A stretch of 64,000 nucleotides of DNA. Origin: Cryptosporangium arvum DSM 44712. Lineage in GTDB: Bacteria > Actinomycetota > Actinomycetes > Mycobacteriales > Cryptosporangiaceae. The number at the start of each line of letters is the position of its first letter. Position 1 is the stretch's first letter. The stretch spans positions 6,540,894 through 6,604,893 of the forward strand of contig NZ_KK073874.1 of the NCBI RefSeq assembly GCF_000585375.1. Direction: 5' to 3'. The notes beneath the pieces are model-generated. The model saw only the letters and a list, made by a program, of their open reading frames with translations. It was not told where the DNA came from and did not search any database. Position numbers and translations under genes: made by a program. This document shows positions 8,743 to 15,938 of the stretch, piece after piece.

Positions 8743-9525
8743 TCACAGGTTCGCGTCCGCGGTGGCGCGGGACAGGCCGAGGTCGCCGGACCGACCGGTG
8801 GTGATCAGCTCGACCACCTGACTGACCGTGGCGTCGGCGGCCTTCACCTCGGCCGCGATGCGGCCCAGGTAGAGCGCGTCGATCCGGTCGGAGACCTCGA
8901 TGACGTCGTTCATGTTGTGCGAGATCAGCACCACGCCGAGCCCGCGGTCGGCCAGCCGGCGGACCAGGTCGAGCACCTGCCGGGTCTGGGCGACACCGAG
9001 CGCGGCGGTCGGCTCGTCCAGGATGACGACCCTGGAGTTCCAGAGCACGGCCTTGGCGATCGCGACCGTCTGGCGCTGACCGCCGGAGAGGCTGCTCACC
9101 GGCTGCCGCACCGACTTCACGGTGCGGACCGAGAGGCTCGCCAGAACCTTGCGTGCCTGCGCCTCCATCGCGCCCTCGTCGAGCTGCCGGAGCCGGTTCT
9201 TGGACTCGCGTCCGAGGAACATGTTCTGGACGATGTCGAGGTTGTCGGCGAGCGCGAGGTCCTGGTACACGATCTCGATGCCGAGCGCGGCGGCGTCGCG
9301 GGGGCTGCCCAGCGACACCTGGTTGCCCTCGAAGTAGAACTCGCCGGAGTCGACGTGGTGGATGCCGGCGATGCACTTGATGAGCGTCGACTTGCCGGCG
9401 CCGTTGTCGCCGACGAGCGCGGTGACCTCACCGGGGTAGACCGCGAGGTCGATGTCGTGCAGGACCTGGACCGGTCCGAAGCTCTTGTTGATCTTGCGTA
9501 GTTCGAGGATGGGGGTGTCCGCCAT
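8743..9525 (-). CDS. xylG: XylG-like sugar ABC transporter ATPase (single ABC domain)
   Basis: A 260-residue single-domain ATPase, half the size of E. coli XylG, as is common in actinobacteria. Motifs in order are Walker A GDNGAGKST, Q-loop region VYQDLALADNL, signature LSGGQRQTVAIAKAV, Walker B VVILDEPTAAL and the switch histidine in LISHN. An AAGGAG site lies 8 bases before the ATG. It energises the XylH permease. The gene follows xylF across a 60-base gap containing a strong hairpin that probably lowers its expression relative to the binding protein. Confidence 0.92.
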   Translation of the reverse strand: MADTPILELRKINKSFGPVQVLHDIDLAVYPGEVTALVGDNGAGKSTLIKCIAGIHHVDSGEFYFEGNQVSLGSPRDAAALGIEIVYQDLALADNLDIVQNMFLGRESKNRLRQLDEGAMEAQARKVLASLSVRTVKSVRQPVSSLSGGQRQTVAIAKAVLWNSRVVILDEPTAALGVAQTRQVLDLVRRLADRGLGVVLISHNMNDVIEVSDRIDALYLGRIAAEVKAADATVSQVVELITTGRSGDLGLSRATADANL

Positions 9526-9548
9526 CGCTGCGGCTCCTTCAGGAGAAA

Positions 9549-9575
9549 GCGCCGGCGGGCAGAGCCCGCCGGCGC
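9549..9575 (-). terminator. Intercistronic stem-loop between xylF and xylG
   Basis: A perfect 12-bp stem (GCGCCGGCGGGC at 9549-9560 pairing with 9564-9575) with a 3-base loop lies in the 60-base xylF-xylG gap. On the coding strand it is followed by CTTTCTCC. Such hairpins after binding-protein genes act as partial terminators or 3' mRNA stabilisers, so binding protein is made in excess over ATPase and permease. Confidence 0.7.
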
Positions 9576-9585
9576 GAAAAACGAG

Positions 9586-10686
9586 TCAGGCGACGCCGGC
9601 CTCGGTGCACATCGCGGCGTACTTGCCGGTGCACAGCTCGGCCTTGGTCACGAAGCCGTCAGCGACGACGTCCTTGACCGTCTCCTTGGTGATCGCCTTC
9701 GGCGTGAGCAGCAGCGACGGGACCTGACGCTTGCCCTGCGTGTCCTCGACGGTGCCGGTGGTCTCGCCCTTCTCGCCCTTGAGCAGCGAGACGGTGAGCT
9801 TGACCAGGCCTTCGGCCTCGTCCTTGATCGGCTTGTAGACCGTCATGTACTGGTCGCCCGCGAGGATGTTCTGCAGACCACCGGCGGTCGCGTCCTGGCC
9901 GGTGACCGGGACCTTCAGGCCGTTCTTCTTCAGCACGGTGATCGCCGAGTTGCCGAGACCGTCGTTGGCCGCGAGAACGCCGTCAACCTTGCCGCCGGCG
10001 GCGGTGAGCAGCTGCTCGAAGATCGTGACGGCCTTCGCGTTGTCCCAGTCCGGGACGCTCTGGTCGCCGACCTTCTTCCAACCGGACTGCTTCGTGAGCA
10101 CCGAGTCGTAGCCCTGCTTGAACAGCGTGGCGTTGTTGTCGGTGGGCGACCCGTTGAGGTCGATGTAGGTCGGGTTCGTCTTGCCCGACTTGGTCAGAGC
10201 GTCGACCAGGCCCTGGCCCTGCAGCTCGCCGACCTTCACGTTGTCGAACGACACGTAGTAGTCGGCGGTGCCACCGAGGGTCAGACGGTCGTAGTCGATC
10301 GTCTTCACGCCGGCGGCCTTGGCCTTGGCCTGCACCTGGGCGCCGGTGGCCGAGTCGAGGTTCACGATCGCGAGGACGGAGACGCCCTCCTGGATCATGC
10401 CGTCCGCGATCGACACGAACTTGCTCTTGTCACCGAGCGCGTTCTGGATGTCGGCGTCGACGCCGGCCTCCTGGAACGCCTTGGTGAGCAGCGGCTTGTC
10501 GAAGCTCTCCCAGCGGGCGGACGACTGGGTGTCCGGAAGGATCACCCCGACCTTGCCCTTGACCGACGACGAGTTCCCGGTGTCCGCCTTGTTGTCGGAC
10601 GACGAGGAGTCATCGCCACCGCATGCCGCCAGGACGAGCGCCATCGCGGCGCTGACAGCGACCATTCCGAGCGCACGCATGCGCAT
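9586..10686 (-). CDS. xylF: XylF-like sugar ABC transporter substrate-binding lipoprotein
   Basis: A 366-residue extracytoplasmic sugar-binding protein. The signal peptide ends in the lipobox VLAACG, so the mature protein is a lipoprotein with a Ser/Asp-rich tether. The core is a type-1 periplasmic-binding fold. IDYDRL, VSFDNVKVGELQ, NGSPTDNNA, TGQDA and QYMTVYKP match XylF (D-xylose-binding protein) closely, though a related pentose cannot be excluded. I chose the ATG at 10686 because the signal peptide starts there and a GGAAGGCGGGA site precedes it; an in-frame extension to 10779 adds a non-signal N-terminus. It is the first gene of the xylFGH-ROK operon. Confidence 0.9.
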   Translation of the reverse strand: MRMRALGMVAVSAAMALVLAACGGDDSSSSDNKADTGNSSSVKGKVGVILPDTQSSARWESFDKPLLTKAFQEAGVDADIQNALGDKSKFVSIADGMIQEGVSVLAIVNLDSATGAQVQAKAKAAGVKTIDYDRLTLGGTADYYVSFDNVKVGELQGQGLVDALTKSGKTNPTYIDLNGSPTDNNATLFKQGYDSVLTKQSGWKKVGDQSVPDWDNAKAVTIFEQLLTAAGGKVDGVLAANDGLGNSAITVLKKNGLKVPVTGQDATAGGLQNILAGDQYMTVYKPIKDEAEGLVKLTVSLLKGEKGETTGTVEDTQGKRQVPSLLLTPKAITKETVKDVVADGFVTKAELCTGKYAAMCTEAGVA

Positions 10687-10810
10687 AGGTGTCCCGCCTT
10701 CCCCATTGAAGGGGCCGATGTCGGGTGAGGACATCAGCAATTGTTGTGGCCGGGAACTTATCGACTGCAAAGGCTCCACGGGAAGGCTCGTTACGGACCC
10801 GTTACGGCGC

Positions 10811-10827
10811 TGACGGTGTAACCGTCA
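10811..10827. promoter_or_regulatory. Inverted repeat upstream of xylF, candidate ROK operator
   Basis: The sequence TGACGGTGTAACCGTCA has 7-bp arms around GTA and lies 125 bases upstream of the xylF start. Nearby are two direct GTTACGG repeats (10790-10796 and 10801-10807). The operon's own ROK regulator is the obvious candidate binder. The rest of the 165-base gap up to the exporter gene shows no coding potential. Confidence 0.5.
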
Positions 10828-10851
10828 CCGTATTGCGAGTGATTATGCACA

Positions 10852-12852
10852 TTATGTCCGTATGAGCTGCTCTTCGTCCAGTAGCCGATCCGCCAGCGCA
10901 TCGATCGCACGATCGAGGCGGGCGCGGTCGACGGGGTCGGCCGTGTCCCAGTCCCCGAGCTGGCCGACGAGCCACCGCCGCCACGCCGCGGCGACTTGGC
11001 CGAACGCCTCGGCGCCGCGCTCGGTCAGCGCCAGCCCGGCGCCGTCCGCACGCAGGTGACCGTCCTCCACCGCCTGCAGGAACACCGGGGCGAGCACGTC
11101 GGCCGGGACGCGGTGCGCGGCCGCGATCTCCTCCAGGGTCGGCGGGCTCCCCCGGCGCGCGCGTAGCTGCACCTGGCCGACCACCCAGGCCTCGCCGGGG
11201 TCGAGCGCCGTTCCCGACCCGGCCAGCACCTCCGGGGCGGCGGTGGCCGCACCCCGCCGGATCAGCTGGGCGACCGTGCGCTCGAGTTGCCGGTCGGCGT
11301 CGGCGGTGTCGGGGGTGCCGAAGCCCTCGCCGACGTCGGTGGCGCCGGCCCGGGCGGTGTCACGCAGCGGCACCTGCTTGAGCAGCAGCGAGACCAGGAA
11401 GCCGACCACCGCGATCGGCACCACCCAGGTGAAGACGTGGCCGATCGCCGACGCGTAGGCGCCGATGAACGGCGCGGCCTCGACGAACGGGAGGCGGTGC
11501 AGCGCGGCCGGGTCGGCCACGGTCTCCGGGGCGACGTCCGGCGACACCCGGAACGCGGTCGTCAGCTCCTGGGACAGCTGGTTCGAGTAGAGTGTCCCGA
11601 ATACGGCGGTTCCGACCGTGCTGCCGACCGTGCGGAAGAACGTGACCCCGGCCGTCGCGGTGCCGAGGTCACCGTAGGCGACCGTGTTCTGCACCGCGAT
11701 CGTCAGCACCTGCATGGCCAGGCCCAGCCCCGAGCCGAGCACGAACATGTACAGCGACTCCAGCGCGACGCCGGTGCCGGGGTCCATCGTCGACATCAGG
11801 AACAGCCCGAGCGTCATCACCGCGGTACCGACGACCGGGAACACCTTGTACCGTCCGGTACGGCTGATCACCGATCCGCTGACCATTGACATGACCAGCA
11901 GCCCGGCCATCAGCGGCAGCGTCCGGAAGCCCGAGCCGGTGGCCGAGACGCCGTCGACGTACTGCAGGTACGAGGGCAGGAACGTCATCGCGCCGAGCAT
12001 CGCGAACCCGACGATGAAGCTGAGGACGCCGCACACGGTGAAGACCGGGTTGGCGAAGAGCCGCAGCGGCAGCATCGGCTCGACGGCCCGCTTCTCGGCG
12101 AAGACGAACAGCGCGAAGAACGCGGCCGCGCAGCCGAACATGCCAAGGATCATCGGTGAGGTCCAGGCGTACTCGTCGCCGCCCCACTCCAGCGCGAGGA
12201 TCAGCGAGACCACACCGAGCGTCACCAGCACGATGCCGAGGTAGTCGATGAGCGGCTTGGTCGTCCGGGTCACCGAGGGGATCGTGCGCGCGGCCATCCC
12301 GACCATGACGACCGCGACCGGCAGGTTGACGTAGAAGCACCAGCGCCACGACAGGTGGTCGGTGAAGAGGCCGCCGAGCGTGGGGCCGAGGACGGTGGTC
12401 AGCCCGAAGACCGCACCCAGCGCGCCCTGGTACCGGCCCCGCTCGCGCAGCGGGATGACGTCGGCGATGAGGGCCTGCGCGGTGACCATCAGGCCGCCGC
12501 CGCCGATCCCCTGGATCGCCCGCCCGACGATCAGCAGCGTCATCGAGTGCGCGACGCCGGCCACCGCCGAGCCGAGCACGAAACACACGGCCGAGGCCTG
12601 GAAGATCAGCTTGCGCCCGAACAGGTCGCCGAACTTGCCCACCAGCACCGCGGACACGGCCTCGGTGAGCAGGTAGGCGGTCACGACCCAGGCCATGTGC
12701 CCGGCGCCGCCGAGGTCGGCGACGATCGTCGGCAACGCCGAGCTGACGATCGTCTGGTCCAGGGCGGCCAGCAGCATCCCCAGCAGGATCGTGGTGAAGA
12801 CCAGGTTCATCTGGTTGCGGGAGAGCGCGACGCTCTGAGGCATAGGTCCCAT
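10852..12852 (-). CDS. DHA2-family MFS drug exporter with C-terminal winged-helix-like domain
   Basis: A proton-driven multidrug exporter of the 14-TM EmrB/QacA family, about 666 residues. N-terminal motifs ALDQTIVSSALPTI and GKFGDLFGRK (motif A) and the motif C-like ALGAVFGLTTVLGPTLGG are clear. Membrane segments end near residue 500. The last 130 or so residues are soluble, and LTLEEIAAAHRVP-type helices resemble a MarR-like winged helix, seen in some actinobacterial members. The ATG at 12852 has AAAAGG 6 bases upstream; another ATG follows at 12843. It is divergent from a second DHA2 exporter, with the shared control region at 12853-12962. Confidence 0.88.
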   Translation of the reverse strand: MGPMPQSVALSRNQMNLVFTTILLGMLLAALDQTIVSSALPTIVADLGGAGHMAWVVTAYLLTEAVSAVLVGKFGDLFGRKLIFQASAVCFVLGSAVAGVAHSMTLLIVGRAIQGIGGGGLMVTAQALIADVIPLRERGRYQGALGAVFGLTTVLGPTLGGLFTDHLSWRWCFYVNLPVAVVMVGMAARTIPSVTRTTKPLIDYLGIVLVTLGVVSLILALEWGGDEYAWTSPMILGMFGCAAAFFALFVFAEKRAVEPMLPLRLFANPVFTVCGVLSFIVGFAMLGAMTFLPSYLQYVDGVSATGSGFRTLPLMAGLLVMSMVSGSVISRTGRYKVFPVVGTAVMTLGLFLMSTMDPGTGVALESLYMFVLGSGLGLAMQVLTIAVQNTVAYGDLGTATAGVTFFRTVGSTVGTAVFGTLYSNQLSQELTTAFRVSPDVAPETVADPAALHRLPFVEAAPFIGAYASAIGHVFTWVVPIAVVGFLVSLLLKQVPLRDTARAGATDVGEGFGTPDTADADRQLERTVAQLIRRGAATAAPEVLAGSGTALDPGEAWVVGQVQLRARRGSPPTLEEIAAAHRVPADVLAPVFLQAVEDGHLRADGAGLALTERGAEAFGQVAAAWRRWLVGQLGDWDTADPVDRARLDRAIDALADRLLDEEQLIRT

Positions 12853-12889
12853 ATAGCACCTTTTGGAGACGTTGCCCACGTCACAAGAT

Positions 12890-12927
12890 ATAAAGTTGCA
12901 CCAAGCAACTGAAGAGATAAAGTTGCA
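12890..12927. promoter_or_regulatory. Repeated operator-like sites between two divergent exporters
   Basis: The 11-mer ATAAAGTTGCA occurs at 12890-12900 and 12917-12927. The first copy also forms an inverted repeat, AGTTGC-ACCAA-GCAACT (12894-12910). This arrangement between two divergent efflux genes suggests a dimeric MarR- or TetR-type repressor acting on both. No regulator gene is adjacent, so it would act in trans. Confidence 0.5.
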
Positions 12928-12962
12928 TGTATCAAAGAGCTATCGCTGAACGAGGGCTGGTA

Positions 12963-14732
12963 ATGACGACTGCTACCGCTGGAGCGCCACCGACTGCGGA
13001 GCCGATGTCGCACCGTCAGATCCTGGAGGCCCTCACCGGTCTCCTGCTGGGCATGTTCGTGGCGATCCTGTCGTCCACGATCGTCACCAACGCACTGCCG
13101 ACGATCCTCACCGACCTCCACGGCGGCGAGTCGGCCTACACCTGGGTGGTCACCAGCACGCTGCTGGCCACCACCGCCACCACCCCGATCTGGGGCAAGC
13201 TCGCCGACCTGACGAGCAAGAAGATGCTGGTCCAGATCGCGCTGGTCATCTACGTCGCGGGTTCGGCGGTCGCCGGGCTGTCGCAGAACATCGGCGAGCT
13301 GATCGCCGCCCGGACGATCCAGGGCGTCGGCGTCGGCGGCCTGACCGCGCTCGCCCAGGTGATCATGGCCGCGATGATCTCGCCGCGGGAGCGCGGCCGG
13401 TACTCCGGCTACCTCGGCGCGGTCTTCGCCGTCGCGACCGTGTCCGGCCCGCTGATCGGCGGCGTCATCGTCGACACCGACTGGCTCGGCTGGCGCTGGT
13501 GCTTCTACGTGGGGGTCCCGATCGCCGCGCTGGCGCTGTTCGTGCTGCAGAAGACGCTGCACCTGCCGGTGATCAAGCGCCGGGTGCGGATCGACTACCT
13601 GGGCGCCACCCTGGTCACCGCCGCGGTCTCGCTGCTGCTGATCTGGGTCTCGCTGGCCGGCTCGCAGTTCGACTGGGTGTCCTGGCAGTCCGCGGTGATG
13701 GTGCCGGGCGCGCTCGTCCTCGGTGCGCTGTTCGTCTGGGCGGAGTCGCGGGCGGCGGAGCCGATCATCCCGCTGGGGCTGTTCCGCAACCGCACCGTGC
13801 TGCTCGCCACCGTCGCCAGCCTGTTCGTCGGCGTCGGGCTGTTCGGCGCGAGCGTCTTCCTCAGCCAGTACTTCCAGATCGCGCGGGGCGAGTCCCCGAC
13901 CGCGTCCGGCCTGCTCACGCTGCCGATGATCGGCGGTCTGTTCCTGTCCTCGACCATCTCCGGGCGGATCATCACCGCGACGGGCCGCTGGAAGCGGTTC
14001 CTGGTGGCCGGCGCCTTCCTGATCACGGTCGGGTTCGCGCTGCTGGGCACCGCCCGCGCCGACACCCCGTACTGGCACCTGGCGATCTTCATGGCCGTGA
14101 TCGGTACCGGGCTCGGCATGACGATGCAGAACCTGGTGCTGGCCGTGCAGAACACCGTCAAGACCAGCGAGCTGGGCACGTCGAGCTCGACGGTCGCGTT
14201 CTTCCGCAGCCTCGGTGGTGCGGTGGGCGTCTCCGCGCTCGGCGCGGTGCTCGGCCACCGGGTCACCGACTACCTGGAGTCGGGCCTGCGCGCGATCGGC
14301 GTGGACGCGGCCGCCTCGGGTGACGGCAGCCTGCCCGACCTGTCGACGCTCCCGGCGCCGATCCGGTCGGTCGTGATGGACTCCTACGGCCACGCGGCCG
14401 GCGACGTCTTCCTGGTGGCGGCCCCGTTCGCGCTGCTGGCCTTCCTCGCCGTGCTGTTCATCCGCGAGGTGGCGTTGCGCAGCTCGATCGGCGACACCCC
14501 GGCCGCGAGCCCGGCACCCGCTCCGGCCGAGGCTCCGGTTCCGGCGCTCGTCGGTGCCGAGCCGGCCTCCGAGCCGGCCTCCCACCTGGCGACCGGGGAC
14601 CCCGAGGAGCGGCCCGCTCCGGTGTCCACGCTCCCCCGGCGCGGCGTCCGGCACCCGGGACGCCACGAGGCCGGGCGGCACGAGGCCACCCGGCGCGGCG
14701 CGCGACGCAAGGCGGAGCACGAGCTCCAGTAA
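12963..14732 (+). CDS. DHA2-family MFS multidrug exporter
   Basis: A 14-TM proton antiporter of about 589 residues. Motifs include STIVTNALPTI, GKLADLTSKK (motif A) and a motif C-like GAVFAVATVSGPLIGG. Residues after about 510 form a Pro/Ala/Glu-rich then Arg/His-rich cytoplasmic tail. The ATG at 12963 is preferred because GAGGG lies 6 bases upstream; an alternative start at 12927 would sit inside the operator repeat. It is clearly a paralogue of the exporter at 56120-57718 and diverges from the exporter at 12852. The substrate is unknown. Confidence 0.88.
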   Translation: MTTATAGAPPTAEPMSHRQILEALTGLLLGMFVAILSSTIVTNALPTILTDLHGGESAYTWVVTSTLLATTATTPIWGKLADLTSKKMLVQIALVIYVAGSAVAGLSQNIGELIAARTIQGVGVGGLTALAQVIMAAMISPRERGRYSGYLGAVFAVATVSGPLIGGVIVDTDWLGWRWCFYVGVPIAALALFVLQKTLHLPVIKRRVRIDYLGATLVTAAVSLLLIWVSLAGSQFDWVSWQSAVMVPGALVLGALFVWAESRAAEPIIPLGLFRNRTVLLATVASLFVGVGLFGASVFLSQYFQIARGESPTASGLLTLPMIGGLFLSSTISGRIITATGRWKRFLVAGAFLITVGFALLGTARADTPYWHLAIFMAVIGTGLGMTMQNLVLAVQNTVKTSELGTSSSTVAFFRSLGGAVGVSALGAVLGHRVTDYLESGLRAIGVDAAASGDGSLPDLSTLPAPIRSVVMDSYGHAAGDVFLVAAPFALLAFLAVLFIREVALRSSIGDTPAASPAPAPAEAPVPALVGAEPASEPASHLATGDPEERPAPVSTLPRRGVRHPGRHEAGRHEATRRGARRKAEHELQ

Positions 14733-14771
14733 TCTGGGTACGACCGTGACCAGACTGGGTAACCTCGGTCA

Positions 14772-15938
14772 ATGGCGCGCTCGTACGACCTGGTCCTGTT
14801 CGGCGCCACCGGCTTCACCGGTGGCCTGACCGCGGAGTACCTGGGCACCCACGCGCCCGCCGGACTCCGCTGGGCCCTGGCCGGCCGCGACCTCGGGAAA
14901 TTGGCCGAGGTCCGCGGCCGGCTCGGCCGTTCGGAGACCGAACTGCCACTGCTGCACGCCGACGCGGGGGACGCCGCGTCGCTGCGCCGGCTCGCCGAGT
15001 CGACCGGGGTGGTGGCCAGCACCGTCGGTCCGTACGTGAAGTACGGCGACCCGCTGGTGGCCGCCTGCGCCGCCGCCGGCACCGACTACACCGACCTGAC
15101 CGGCGAGCCGCGTTTCGTCGACGAGACCTACCTGCGCCACCACGCGACCGCGGCCCGGACCGGCGCCCGGCTCGTGCACGCCTGCGGGTTCGACTCGATC
15201 CCGGCCGACCTCGGCGCCTGGTTCACCGTCCAGCAGCTGCCGGGCGGGCAGCCACTGCGCGTGGAGAGCTTCTACCGGGTCTCCGGACGGGCGTCGGCGG
15301 GCACCGTGCACTCGCTGGTGGGCGCGGTGGCCGACGCCGGCGCCGCCCGGCGCGCGGCCCGCGAGCGCCGGAGCCGCGAGTCGTCGCCGCCGGCCGCGCC
15401 GCTCCGGCTGCTCCCCCGGACCCACCCGGTCGGCCTCTGGACCGTGCCGATGCCGACGCTCGACCCCCGGATCGTCGAGCGGTCGGCGACGGCTCTGGGG
15501 TACGGGCCGGGCTTCACCTACGGGCAGTACCTGGCGTTGCCGTCGCCGGTGCACGTGGCCGGTGCGCTCGCCGGCACGGCCGCGATCACCGCGGCGGCGT
15601 CCTGGGCGCCGACCCGCGAGCGTCTGCTCGGCCGGTTCGCGTCCGGCACCGGGCCGACCGCGGAGCAGCGGCTCGCCGGGTGGATGTCGGTGCGGTTCAG
15701 CGGGGTCGCCGCCGACGGCACCCGGGTGCTGACCGAGGTCCACAGCGACCTGGACCCCGGTTACGCGTCGACCGCGATCATGCTCGCCGAGTCGACGCTC
15801 TGCCTGGCCCTCGACGAGCTCCCGCCCACCGCGGGGCAGGTGACCACCGCCGCGGCGATGGGCGAGCGGCTGGTCGCACGCCTGGACGCGGCCGGGATCA
15901 CGTTCCGCGTCCGGAAGCGGTGGCCCCGGTCGGAGTAG
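14772..15938 (+). CDS. Saccharopine dehydrogenase-like / trans-acting enoyl reductase family protein
   Basis: A 388-residue protein starting with the NAD(P)-binding glycine motif LVLFGATGFTGGL (residues 7-19), followed by ALAGRDLGKL and VASTVGPYVKYGDPLV. These features mark the saccharopine-dehydrogenase-like family that includes mycobacterial trans-acting enoyl reductases (Rv2953 type), which reduce polyketide or lipid double bonds. No polyketide synthase is nearby, so the substrate is unknown. It follows the exporter at 12963 by 39 bases and may be cotranscribed. Its 3' end overlaps the convergent histidine-kinase gene by 41 bases. Confidence 0.8.
   Translation: MARSYDLVLFGATGFTGGLTAEYLGTHAPAGLRWALAGRDLGKLAEVRGRLGRSETELPLLHADAGDAASLRRLAESTGVVASTVGPYVKYGDPLVAACAAAGTDYTDLTGEPRFVDETYLRHHATAARTGARLVHACGFDSIPADLGAWFTVQQLPGGQPLRVESFYRVSGRASAGTVHSLVGAVADAGAARRAARERRSRESSPPAAPLRLLPRTHPVGLWTVPMPTLDPRIVERSATALGYGPGFTYGQYLALPSPVHVAGALAGTAAITAAASWAPTRERLLGRFASGTGPTAEQRLAGWMSVRFSGVAADGTRVLTEVHSDLDPGYASTAIMLAESTLCLALDELPPTAGQVTTAAAMGERLVARLDAAGITFRVRKRWPRSE

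Noticed and set aside
12855-12962. A tetR or marR gene between the two DHA2 exporters
   Set aside because: Only 110 bases lie between the chosen starts and no frame encodes a helix-turn-helix.
12807-14720. A 637-codon open frame on the - strand opposite the DHA2 exporter at 12963
   Set aside because: Arg/Gln/His-rich shadow of a well-supported transporter, with no ribosome site or recognisable motif.
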